In this document: piece after piece, positions 11,671 to 22,696 of the stretch
How the letters are laid out: every line of letters begins with the position of its first letter
Numbering within the stretch: the stretch's first letter is position 1
Source of the DNA: Hemerocallis citrina
Lineage: Eukaryota > Streptophyta > Magnoliopsida > Asparagales > Asphodelaceae
DNA: 64,000 nucleotides
NCBI GenBank assembly: GCA_017893485.1
Contig: CM030360.1
Location: 143,521,697 to 143,585,696, forward strand
Direction: 5' to 3'
Program-made: the position numbers and the translations under genes
The notes under the pieces: generated by a model
What the model was told of the DNA's origin: nothing
The model's input: the letters and a program-made list of their open reading frames with translations, nothing else
Database searches by the model: none

Positions 11671-12112
11671 CCCACTGAGAGTAGAAATCGAAATCAAAAC
11701 CCTAATCGCGATTTGGGTTTGTCATCGAAGTGAGAGGTAGAACCCACTGAGAGTAGAAATGGAAACCCTAATAGCGATTTGGGTTTCTCCTCGAAGAGAG
11801 AGAGAGAGAGGACGGTTTTCCGTCGAGGAGAGAGAGAGAACAGCTCACGATAAGAAGTAGGGTTTTCTCGATAACGAAAGAGTGAGAGCGGGAGGGAGAG
11901 GGCGTGAGCTGAGGTCAGAAAGAAGTAAGGTTTTGTCGACAACGAAAGAGATAGAGCGAGAGAGAGAGAGAGGGCATGAGGTGAGCGAGAAAGAAGATGA
12001 GGATTACAAATTGACCAATTTGCCCCTCAACTACTCAGATGTTGAGTGGGATTTGTTCTGAGTCGTTTGATCGTGATCAAACGCGATCGGACGGCTGAGA
12101 ACTCCCACTCAC
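11478..12112 (-). other. 5'-UTR/promoter-like block with (GA)n tract and palindrome
   Basis: The block repeats AAACCCTAATCGC-like phrases and GA-rich runs (11623-11668, 11797-11814, 11955-11978), typical of plant 5' leaders read on the minus strand. At 12043-12111 there is a nested palindrome: outer arms TGAGTGGGA / TCCCACTCA and a core GTTTGATC-GT-GATCAAAC (12065-12082). No coding exon for the RPT6 N-terminus is visible. Confidence 0.4.
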
Positions 12113-12283
12113 GATAAGGAGCCCATCTCACCATCTCATAATAGACTAACTCTCTCTCTCTCTTTATATATATATATAATTTTCTGGGATTATAGGTTAC
12201 CAATCAGCTATAACACCTTTTATGAGGCAAGCCTGTGGTGGGAAGTTGTTAGAAAAATCGCCGTTTTGGGCCGGGGTGTTACA

Positions 12284-12512
12284 AATGGTATCAGAGCCGA
12301 CTTTCGATACCGATGCGAGTAAGAGTGGGTGTGTGTCTTGTATGCCTGAGAGGGAGTCGTGGTCAGTACGCTGGCGGTGTAGCCAGGGGCAGTATGCTAA
12401 TATTTGACTAAATCAGGGATACAGACTCCACATCAACTAGAAAGGAGATCCTGGCTCTACGTTGCAAGTCCCGGCTTCAGCGAGGACGCTGAATTCTTAA
12501 GGGGGGGAGGGG
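12284..12512 (+). other. TRIM internal region 2: primer site, non-coding body, polypurine tract
   Basis: Primer binding site TGGTATCAGAGCC at 12286-12298; the body matches 6239-6476 with few differences; polypurine tract AAGGGGGGGAGGGG just before 12513. No coding capacity. Confidence 0.87.
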
Positions 12513-13084
<572 letters not shown>

Positions 13085-13099
13085 TACCGGACTTAAATC

Positions 13100-13226
13100 A
13101 TCATATGAGAACATTAGCCCACACTGGAAATTTCTCAAATTTCCATACACTGAGAGCATTAGCCCACACTGTCTACTTCTCAAAGAGAAAGTTAACCCAC
13201 ACTGGCTACTTCTCAAATTTCATATA
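13100..13226. repeat. Three short tandem repeats in the Tekay LTR
   Basis: The phrase TTAGCCCACACTG or TTAACCCACACTG with a following CTTCTCAAA recurs at about 13113, 13152 and 13193 (unit about 40 bp). Frames over it are not coding. Confidence 0.7.
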
Positions 13227-14987
13227 TCGTAACCTGCCGGTATTCTGAGTCCTGCACACTCTAGAACAAACAACCATCTCAATAAAGAGATCACATAGGT
13301 TACATCTAACCTCATCATAACCATCTCATTCATTATTCATCATTTCTTCTTTATCTATTCTCTTTATGTTTACTATGTTAATGTAAATGAACACTTGATC
13401 AATTTCTTGTTGACAAACACTCAGTTGACACTTCTGATTTATCACTTAATAGTATTTTACAACTTTTAATTGATAAACTCTTTTATCAACATCGCATGCT
13501 TAATATTTCAAATTCTTGTTTTTATTATCTCGTAATCTCTCTTATAATACCCTTTGCATGAGTTTCTAACTTTGTATTCTATTCCAAAAATTTTAAATCA
13601 TTTTAACATAAACAAAATCCCTCAAATTTGGACTCAAAATTAGATTCATCTAGTACATGGTCTAATGTAATTTTTTAAATACCCAAAATATATCTTAAAA
13701 TAGTGTAGAATTATATCTAAATGTTCTAATAATATTCCAAAATATTTCTACATTTTTTTATTTTTAGAACATGAGAAATCATTAAAATAGAAAATAAAAA
13801 TAAAATGTGCACCCCCGGATTCGAACCCAGGAAGCACAACAAAACAAACCACCACCCACAGCTAGTGAGCCAACTCACTGTTTATGAAGAGAATCACATT
13901 CAGTTGTTTATATATCCCATCTACTTTCAATATATTAAAATTCGAAATTTCAACAAAAAAAATATAACAAAGCCTCCCAAGACTCAAACCCACAACCTAT
14001 ATCACAGTACAAGAAAAAATGTAACCTACCCGCTAATAATACAGTGATCTAAACCCAACGCCAAGACCAGGCTCTCAAACCTCGAATTCTAATATTATTA
14101 TTATTGTAAATCTTTTATTGGAACTCTCTACTTCTAGATTTCTACCCTTCAACTTATACAATTCTAGAAAAATAATTTTCCTTTCAAATTGAATATATTA
14201 GCTTGCAATAAATCTTATAATAATCTATTCCCAAAATAAAGGAAATTATTGCCCCATTTATATGATTTTTTCATAATTCCACAATTTGAACTCTATAAAT
14301 TATTGTTCTTCATACCAATACTTTTTTTGTTTTTGGAGGTTTTACATTACTAGATTGTATATAGAGGGATTTGATTCCATGGATTTATTTTTATAAATTC
14401 TCTACTAGAAAGGCATTCTATAAAACTCCTATTAATTCAATTTTTCTACTTCATGATTGTAATTTAGTATGTACTAAAAAATTTGCTAGAGATGTTACTT
14501 TACGCACAAATGTCAATTTCTTCATCCATCTACATATTTATAACACACACAATTACTAGTATTTTAGAAGACAATGAAAACTCCACACATTCACATTACT
14601 AACAATGACTAAGAGTGCACAATTAAAACTAAAGAAGACATCTACACGTATACACCCTAATTAAATTAACATCTACACATGTCATGGATAATCAAGCATA
14701 ATCTACTAAATTTTAGAAGGTAATGAGAACACCCACATCTTTTGAAGAATTTTCCAAAAGGAGCTCCTAGAAAATAACCTCTAGGCCTTCTCCTCAAAAT
14801 CCGAGCCCCAAGAAGAAGAGAGACATTTCAACAGCAAGCTTTTGAAATGAGAAAGCTCCAAAAAGGAACAACAGAAATCGGCAGCAAGTATACTTAAGCA
14901 CAAATGAATATTTCTTTTGTTTCTCTTTTGCTGTTTTGGAGTAGGATGGGGGAAAGGGGTATCTATAGGATTAATTTTTTTTTTTGG

Positions 14988-15022
<35 letters not shown>

Positions 15023-15769
15023 GTGGTTAACTTAACTACCCACACTCCAAATTAGCCTCTTCACTCATCCACTCCCCCTCTCTCACATCTATAAACAGGA
15101 AAATGGCTGGCCACTTCTTTCTTTTGTGTGCAATTACACGTGCACGTGTACATTATGTGTGTGCAAACTTCTACATACAATTTAATTTGGAGTTTTTTAA
15201 AAAAAATTAAATTAAGTGTGTATGTTAAGCATTGTAATGTGTACTAAATTTTAAATGAGAGTTCATGCATGTTAAATGCACGCCTAAAAATTAGGGGCTT
15301 TAATTTATAATAGTTTTAATGTGTTACAAAATATAGATTTAAGCCTAGTTAATTTTTATTAAAATAAACCCCACACTTGTGACTTGTTAAAATGAGAGAA
15401 AAAAAATTCATGACTCAAGAGAATCTTACTAGTCGACACGTGCACAAACTTTTACATTCAAAACATGTAAAAAATGAAAATATTAAAATATTTGTATTAA
15501 AATTTAAATAGAAGATCATAAATAAATTCAAAATACATAATCGAATTCGAGAGAATAAAAAATATATATAAGAATCAAAATACAAAAAATGCGTAGCAGA
15601 CATTTATTTTAAAAAAAACATGTTACAGATACTTTCCGTAACAGTACAAAACATAAGTACGTAACACGTGTGTTGCAAAATTGTAATAACTCAATTTTGC
15701 GGGATGTTACACTCCCCCCTAGAATAGTTCTGTCCTCATAACTTCGCCCGAAAGGGTACAAGAAGAAGG

Positions 15770-16054
15770 AAAGAAACATACACAAAATACAAAGTCAAAC
15801 GAAAAGCTCGGGGAAGTCATTCTTCATTCGGCCTCCAGATTCCCAGGTTGCTTCCTCTACAAAAAGGTCCACAAAACAACCAGGGGCATGACTTTGTTCC
15901 TTAGCATCTTTTCTTGTAGATCTAAGATTTCCACTGGCTGGCCCTTATGGCTCAAGTTCAACTGTAAGCCTTCCAATACTTCAAACGATTGATGATTTGG
16001 ATCAGGATGTACTTCCCCCAATCTCGATACCCCGGTCAAAGTAATACCGAACAA
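15770..16054 (-). pseudogene. Tekay pol C-terminus with chromodomain, frameshifted
   Basis: On the minus strand the sequence reads MFGITLTG, then HPDPNHQSFEVLE, then PVEILDLQEKMLRNKVMPLV, VLWTFL, and in a shifted frame VEEATWESGG and NDFPELF before the stop near 15800. The pattern ILD-LRNK-P-V-W-VEEATWE-PELF is the chromodomain tail of integrase in plant chromoviruses, which steers integration to heterochromatin by reading histone marks. A frameshift falls between WTFL and VEEATW. Upstream integrase is missing: sequence past about 16050 is unrelated. It ends about 60-90 bp before the polypurine tract at 15714, as expected. Confidence 0.82.
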
Positions 16055-16271
16055 TCGCTTTTTTCATTTACCAACAATCAACCCCTAATTCTTTTACAAA
16101 AAAATATGGAAGACAAAAAAGCATGCGATGATCTAGTATCGAATAAACTTTTGTCTTCATTCCATTCATCAATAGTTCTTCGGCTACATAAAGAATTACT
16201 TAATTCAATACATAACATGTATTCTATCACAAGAACTTTATTAACCAGCTTTAATGTTCATCAATACCGTC
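16055..16271. other. Unassigned A+T-rich segment replacing pol
   Basis: About 220 bp between the chromodomain fragment and the protease-linker remnant matches neither gag nor pol. A plus-strand frame runs through it but mixes with reversed gag sequence, so it is not a gene. It may be filler DNA at the deletion that removed pol, possibly of organellar origin, but I do not recognise the source. Confidence 0.4.
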
Positions 16272-17146
16272 CCATGACGTCATTGGGGTATTCTGCGCCT
16301 TCCTCTATTATAGCGAACACCCGCTCCTACCGGTATGGTTTCCCATTCTTCTCTGATGGGTCCCTGCTAACATTTCCTCGATTCAGCCGTGGACAGATAG
16401 GCCGAATATGCCCTTCCTTGCCACATTTGTAGCAAGTCCTAACTTTCTGCCGGTTTAGGACATTCTGCCCTGTTGTGGCCCGTCTCTCTGCAATTGTAGC
16501 ATCCCATACTCTTAGTCATGGTCATTCCGTTGCTTGGTCTGTCGAATCTACCTCTTTCTGCTGGAAATTCCTCCCCATCATGGACTGCCTTTGTAGGTCT
16601 CTTGCGTTGGTTCCATGCTTCTCTCTGTTTCTGGAATTTCTCCATATTGGCTTCAATCATCGCCAACCTACGGACCAGTTTGTCGAACATCCTGATGCCA
16701 AGGGGTATCATGCGAGACCTCAAACATGGCCTCAGACCCTGTTCGAACTTCCTTGCCTTCTTGGCTTCATCAATCACCAGCTCAGGTGCATATCTGGAGA
16801 GTTGAGTGAACTTCTTCTCATACTCCCTGATGGACAAGTTACCCTGTTGCAGGCTCAGAAATTCCATCGCCTTCTTCTCTTGCACATCCACTGGGAAGTA
16901 ATGGTTGCAGTCTCCTCCAAAAAGTCCCCCCAAGTAATTGGCTCGTTGCCCAGAGCTCTTCATAGGCTGCCACCAAACTCTGGCTTCCTTCTCCAACTGA
17001 ATAGTTGCTAGCTTCACCTTGCTAGCCTCAGGGGTCTCCAACACATCAAGCATCATTTCGATCTGCCTGACCCAATTGTCAGCTGCACCGGGATCCGCCT
17101 GGTCTTTGAAAACCGGGGGCTTCATCCTCTTGAAAAAATCCACCAT
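16272..17146 (-). pseudogene. Tekay gag (capsid plus zinc knuckles), truncated and frameshifted
   Basis: From MVDFFKRMKPPVF (17146) the minus strand encodes a Retrotrans_gag-type capsid domain (W-x-x-xIE, LxxEARVWW, FLSLxQGxLSIREYEKKFTQLSRYAPELV) about residues 1-170, then a basic linker, then a CCHC knuckle CYNCRETGHNRAEC (about residue 215). A frameshift just after it leads to a second knuckle, CYKCGKEGHIRPIC (16430-16390), and a short protease-linker remnant (RVFAIIEE, EYPNDVM) to 16272. Gag packages the RNA and forms the virus-like particle. The 5' leader (17147-17335) has no primer site: the deletion that shortened the right LTR took it. Confidence 0.9.
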
Positions 17147-17335
17147 TTTTATGGCTTCTGGGACCTACACCGCTAACTCCGCTTTTGCATACCGGATCAC
17201 GTTATTTGTCATAAAAATATTGAGGGTCTGGTATACCCGGGCTAACTCTGTCTCCAAATCAAGTCAGTTTCCGTCTCCGCTCGATCCTTCACCGTTCTTG
17301 GTTCTTCATCCGACCATTTCTGATTTATAGAACCC

Positions 17336-18121
17336 TATCAATCATCAAAAGCAACAATAACAGAGACTTTCTTCCAATACAATTTACTCATTTCCAAAAG
17401 AAACTTTTTATATTGATGGAGAACTTCTTATAAATTCTATACTATAAATACATTATATAAAACTCAGAAACTCATTTGCAAAAGAAACTTCTTATAAAAC
17501 TCAGAAAGGGATTTGATTACATGGATTTATTTTTATAAATTATCTACTAGAAAGACATTCTATAAAACTCGTATTAATTCAATTTTTCTACTACATGGTT
17601 GTAATTTAGTATGTGGAAATAAATTTGCTAGAGATGTTACTTTACGCACAAAAGTCAATTTCCTCATCCATCTACATATTTCTAACACGCACAATTACTA
17701 GTATTTTAGAAGACAATGAAAACTCTGCACATTCACATTCTAAGTATGACTAAGAGTGCACAATTAAAACTAAACAAGACATCTACACTTATACACCCTA
17801 ATTAATTAACAACTACACATGTCATGAAAAATCAAGCATAATCTACTAAATTTTAGAAGGTAATGAGAACACCCACCTCTTTTGAAGAATTTTCCAATAG
17901 GAGCTCCTAGAAAATAACCCCTAGATCTTCTCCTCAAAATCCGAGCCCAAGAAGAAGAAAGACAAATCAACAGCAAGCTTTAGAAATAAGAAAGCTCCAA
18001 AAAGGAACAACAGAAATTGGAAGCAAGTATACTTAAACACAAATGAATATTTCTTTTGTTTCTCTTTTGCTGTTTCGAAGTAGGATGGGGGAAGGGGGTT
18101 TTCATGGAATTAGTTAATTTT

Positions 18122-18152
<31 letters not shown>

Positions 18153-18846
18153 GGGGGGAGTTAACTTAACTACCCACACTCCTAATTAGGCTCTCCACTC
18201 ACCCACTAACTCATCCACTTTCCCTCTCTTACAATTCTAAACAAGAAAATGTCCGGTCACTTCTTTCTTTTGTGTGCATTTGCACGTGCACGTGTACATT
18301 ATGTGTGTGCACACTTCTACATACAATTTCATTTGGAGTTGTTTTTTTGTAATTAAATTTAGTGTGTATGTTTCACATTGTAATGTGTACAAAATTATAA
18401 ATGAGAGTTCATGCACGTTAAATGCACACCTAAAAATTAGGGGCTTTAATTTATAATAATTTTAATGTGTTACAAATATAGAGCTAAGCCTAGTTGATTA
18501 TCATTAAAATAAACCACACACTTGTGACTTGTTAAAATGAGAGAAAATTTTTCATGACTCAAGAGAATCTTACTAATCGATACGTGCACAAATTTTTACG
18601 TGCAAAACATGTAAAAACAAAAATATTAAAATATTTGAGTTAGAATTTAAATAGATGCTCAAAAATAAATTCACAATACTTAATCAAATTCGAGAGAATC
18701 AAATTATATATAAGAATCAAAATACAAAAATGCGTAGAAGATATTTATTTTAAAAAACACGTTATGGATATTTTCCGTTACAGTACAAAACAAAAGTATG
18801 TAACACATGCGTTGCAAAATTGTCATACCTCAATTTTGCGGGGACA
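17336..18846 (-). repeat. Right (5') LTR of the Tekay relic, inner half deleted
   Basis: From 17510 to 18840 it repeats 14365-15707 directly, with many substitutions. The outer end is GCGGGGACA, lacking about 5 bp seen in the other LTR (GGGATGTTACA), then TSD GTTTG. About 2 kb of LTR plus the primer site is missing at its inner edge. It also carries a G-run (18136-18159) at the same relative place as the left copy, preceded by a (TG)n tract. Confidence 0.8.
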
Positions 18847-19655
18847 GTTTGGGTTGGTAAGGCAGGATCAGGATGGGTGCAATGAGGTGCGGGGTGTGGT
18901 GGCACTGTGAGGAGCTCGAGAGATTGGCGGTGAGGTGGTGGAGAGGCAATGGTGGTGAGAAGATGAGGAGGGAGGAAGGCAGAGTAGCACGATAGAGGCG
19001 ATGGTGAGGGGGATGATCGGGAGGTGGCTTGCGATGGAGAGAGGGAAAGGGACAGCGGTGGTGGAAAGCTGGAGGGCGGCGCTCAGTGATGCTGGTGATG
19101 GCGAGGCAGTAGGTTCGGGTGTGGGAGTAAGAAAGAAAAAGGAGAATTAGAAAGAAGAAGGGGACCGGGTTTATGAAGAATATGAAGAAGGAGTTGTTAG
19201 TTGGGATGAGATTAGTGGAGGTTAGTGGACTAATAATAGGAATTAATGGGCAGTTAGCGGAGTAGGGTTGTGCAGTTATGGGGATATTAAGTGGGGGCAG
19301 TTGAGGGGAGTTTGGTTTGGGTATCAAGACTTGGGTTTGGGTTATGAGCTTCATATGCAAAATAGAAGAAATACAAGATTGGGCTTCAATAAAAGAATGA
19401 TAGTATGGGCTAGGAATGAGCTTCATAATATAATAAGCAATTCAATAATTGGTAAGGTGGGTTAAGATAAATGGAAATAATTGTACTTAAAATAGGATGG
19501 TTCACAACTATAGAATGGATTGGGCTTTTGACAAATAATGCATTTTTCTCAAATATATGCAATAGGGTTTTAAAATCACAAAGATAACTACGGAAAATTG
19601 AAATACAATAATACGAAGAAAATACAACTCTGTATCGTCGGAAATGGGGGTTACA

Positions 19656-19753
19656 TGTACAATTAACTTCTACAGTTAAAGTTCTTCTCCTACAGATTCT
19701 GCTGCATGCATGCATGCATTTGTTGTTAATTTTTTTTTTTTCCATATAGATTG
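19656..19753. other. Flank between the solo LTR and the Tat fragment
   Basis: This is the continuation of the 2292-2942 flank after removal of the solo LTR. It has a short (CATG)n-like run (19705-19720) and a T-run, and no gene. Confidence 0.5.
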
Positions 19754-20372
19754 TGTTGCTGCTTATTTTGGTGTGGGTGCAAACAAATAGTGAGTTTATA
19801 TTTTGAAGGAAACTCCTAAAGATCTAATCTTTGACAGTCGCAGTGAAAATTAGTTAGAACCTCTGAGATTAGATTCGGATCGTTGAAAGAGCACCTTGAT
19901 CTGAATTTGATGGTTGCTGATGTGACGGATGGACCTGCAAAAAGCCTGAAACACTGGGGGTGGCCCCTGTGACAGACCCTCCGACGCTCAAGTCAGAACC
20001 AGAGAGAGAAATTGCATATTACTGATTACCTTATGATTGAGGTAGGGGGGGGGGGGTATTTATAGGGTTGAGAAACAGTTAGGAGATTGATATGAATTAG
20101 TTATCTCATGTCTGATTCTCCCCATTTTAAGAGATATAATCAGTTATTCTCATGTTTTGGGATAAGCAATTTTACTTATAACTCTCATGGGCTGGGTGTC
20201 TCTCTTAGTGGGCATAGTCGCTTTTAATGGGTTTGAAAGTGCCCCATGTTTTGTTAATAAGCCTGAAGAGGGCCCGAAATGTTAAAGAGGCTCGATATTG
20301 TTAATCCGTCTGTAGAAGCTTTCTGTGCTGAAATCATACGACCCTAATTTGATACGATTTTTACCATCATCA
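19754..20372 (-). repeat. 3' LTR of the minus-strand Tat element (619 bp)
   Basis: Minus-strand start is TGATGATGG (20372), followed inward by the reversed polypurine tract at 20373. The minus TATA box (TATAAATA) is at 20057-20064, and a run of G lies just beside it. Homology to the 26186 LTR is clear in the transcript leader but weak elsewhere, so it is a different Tat family. The left edge could be 19752 or 19754. Confidence 0.75.
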
Positions 20373-22490
20373 TACCCCCCCCCCCCACCCCCAAACTCCC
20401 GAATGATAGTTTTCTAAGCATTCGAAAAGTAATTAGCCTTATTTCAGAGTTCTAGGGGTACAATCTTAGCTTTCAAGAACGACTGGAGAATATTTTCCTG
20501 GACTTTTCTAAATTTTTCTGCATTTTTTATAACATTTTGAATTTTTAATAATTTTTCCTCAATTATTAATTGCATTTCTAATTTTTAATTATTTTTCTAA
20601 ATTTAATAATTATTTTTCAGAATTTTAATTAAAATTTTGAATTTTAAAATGATTTTGGGGAACTTTTTTATTAATTTATCAGCTTGGCACGGTTTTTGGA
20701 GTGATCACGTACATTGATAATGCTTGGCTCCCCTACAGTGATGAGGAGGCAGTGATGAGGCGATGTGGCTTCATCTAGAGCGTCGATCAGAGCGGGGCTC
20801 GCTTGCTGAGCAAGATCGAACGGGTGAGAATAGGGCAGAAGAGAGAAGGCGGCGTGGCTTCACCCCACACATCCATCACGAAGGGACTCGCATATCTACT
20901 TATCCAACAGCTGCCCCTCTTGGTCGCCTAACCGTGTGAGCACCCCCTTGCTTGCCCGACCATTTTGGGCGAGCAACTGTCCATCTTCCCCTTTTTGATC
21001 TCTTTGTTTTGGGTGCCCAAGACACTTAGGTGACCACACTTACGTCGTCGAGCAAACTCGTGGTGAGTAAGCTTCTGGCAAGCAACTTTGCAAGCAAACC
21101 CTCGGTAACCACCTATGCTTCATCGAGCAAAACTTCAAGGTGAGCAAGCTTGTGGGTGACCAAGTTCAGTGAGCTAGCTTGTGGGAGACCAAGTTCGGTG
21201 ACCAAACTTGTGGGCGACCATGTTTGGCGAGCAAGCCTGTGGCCGACCAAGTTCGACGAGCAAGAGCTTCGACGAGCAACACCCTTGGTGACCAATGTGT
21301 CTCAATGACCTCTTCTCCTTCTTCGGTGATGAATGAGGTTGTGGCAACCAGGAGTCTTTTCGATGACCTAGCTTTGGTCGACAAAAACTCTTGCCAAACC
21401 CCTTTTGAAAAGCAAAAATCGTTCTTCCCCATTGAGCAAAGATGCAGGCAACCCCTCTTTTCGTCGAGCAAGGACCTCTGGGCAAGCATGGCTCTCAGGG
21501 AACCAAGCTCTGGGCAAGAAAACTCTTGGTGATCACCTTTTTCTTCGTCGAGCAGTGCTTCGAGTGACCAATAACTCTTAGGTGACTAAAATTTGGGTTG
21601 AATAAGCTCTTGTTGACCATCAAGTCTCGTTCATCCTGATCTTTGGGCTTGATATTCGTCTATTTTCTAAATGGGTTTGTATTAGGCTGAAGCTTGAATT
21701 TGGCATCTTTGCAGAGCTAGGTCTTGGCAAAGTTTTGAAGGTCCGGGTCTGTAAGGTCTTACGGTCGGGTTGGAGGTAGATCAGCCTTGAAGTTGAGGTG
21801 TACGGAGCTTGTGGTTGGAGATAGGCTAACCCGGGTTGGAGGCTTGAGATTTGAGTTTGAGTCGTTTGGAGCTTCTCCCCATAGGCGAGGTTGGAGGTAG
21901 GCTAGCTTGGATTTTGCTAGGTTTTTGGAGCTTGATCATCTCCTACCATGTAGTTTTTATTGGGTTTGAGTGTAGCTTTTCGAAGCTTTTCCCTACAGCC
22001 GAGGTTGGAGGTAGGGTTTTTGGAGCTACGGAATTGTTGGAGATTGAGTTGTGTGGAGCTAGGTCTTGGAGCTTCGAGTTTCTATTTGTAGTCAGGGTCA
22101 TTGTGGAGCTAGACTTGATCAACTTGGAGCTTGGTTGAATTATGTTTTTTCTTGTTGATGTTGGATCTTCGTTCGTGCCCACCAAGTGTTTGTTGATTGG
22201 TCTACCCATTGAGTTCAAGACTCTAGTTGATTTCGGGTTTCAAATAAGTTAGTTGTCTTCTATCTTGGTTTGATAATCCTCAAATTGTTGCTTGCCAAGT
22301 TTTTGTTGAGTGGTCTATCCCATTGAATCGCTTTTTCGTCAACCAAACGGTGTGTTGTTCGCTCATGTCATCGATCGAAAGTTATGTTGTTGGGAGATTG
22401 CTCTTATTGATTTGGGGGTTGAGTACTTCGACCGTTGGATTTTATGCATGGCTCAGATGTTGCCACATGGAAATTTGATCTTGGAGGCTC
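20373..22490. repeat. Tat 3' untranslated zone: A+T-rich stretch and two tandem-repeat blocks
   Basis: 20480-20690 is very A+T-rich, as is 37980-38200 at the same place in the full-length Tat. 20930-21600 is built from 25-40-bp units such as GAGCAAGCTTGTGGGCGACC and GACCAAGTTCGGTGA. 21765-22060 has about three units of roughly 120 bp around GAGGTTGGAGGTAGG. The overlapping frames on both strands here come from the repeats. Confidence 0.7.
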
Positions 22491-22498
22491 TATAAATA
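22491..22498 (+). promoter_or_regulatory. TATA box of the antisense Tat gene
   Basis: TATAAATA followed by a C+T-rich leader (about 22525-22570) about 200 bp before the start codon. A TATA box stands at the matching place in the full-length Tat (37271-37278, minus), supporting a dedicated promoter. Confidence 0.65.
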
Positions 22499-22696
22499 AG
22501 ACCCAATCACACCCCTAATTTGCTCATATACCTCCTCACTTTCTCTCTATACAAATTTTCTCTCTCTAGAAATTGTGGTGGTTTACCGGGTGGTGCTGGT
22601 GGTTTGCCTGGTGGTTTGACAGTGGTGCTAGCAGTCGTTGTATTTCAGTGTTTTTGTAATCGTGATTAGGTGACTCCGTTGCAATCGTTGTCCGTT

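Larger units (their letters stand above)
6787..12163. mobile_element. Inserted DNA (about 5.4 kb) with large inverted repeat and captured exons; class unknown
   Basis: It interrupts the (TA)n tract of TRIM LTR b. It carries a 1,103-bp inverted repeat with a 2.4-kb spacer, exon-like fragments on the minus strand (9371-9445, 10191-10279), and a 5'-UTR-like region (11478-12000). I find no terminal inverted repeats or reverse transcriptase. Because the target is (TA)n, a TSD cannot be told from the tract. A Helitron or Pack-type element, or a plain segmental insertion, are all possible. The stretch 7891-8229 and 9446-10190 hold no recognisable gene apart from intron-like A+T-rich sequence. Confidence 0.5.
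6477..12283 (+). repeat. TRIM LTR b (shared middle LTR), interrupted
   Basis: Outer parts are 6477-6786 and about 12164-12283. They match LTR c, including the segments GACGTGGGG, AGCAGCGGG and TTTTATGAGGCAAGCC. Two long (TA)n runs lie in it (6499-6570 and 6733-6786). The interrupting DNA entered at the second run. About 60 bp present in LTR c is missing near 6610. Confidence 0.75.

Noticed and set aside
11506..11942. Minus-strand frames rich in S and L
   Set aside because: Translations of CT/GA tracts in a 5'-UTR-like block; they do not encode the RPT6 N-terminus.
13805..14050. tRNA gene suggested by GGATTCGAACCCAGG-like T-arm sequence at 13811 and a second GACTCAAACCCAC at 13981
   Set aside because: No matching D-arm, anticodon arm or acceptor pairing is visible; it is LTR sequence, perhaps tRNA-derived.
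15989..16432. 147-residue plus-strand frame
   Set aside because: Half of it is the reverse of gag zinc-knuckle sequence and its start lies over the chromodomain; no protein family is recognisable.
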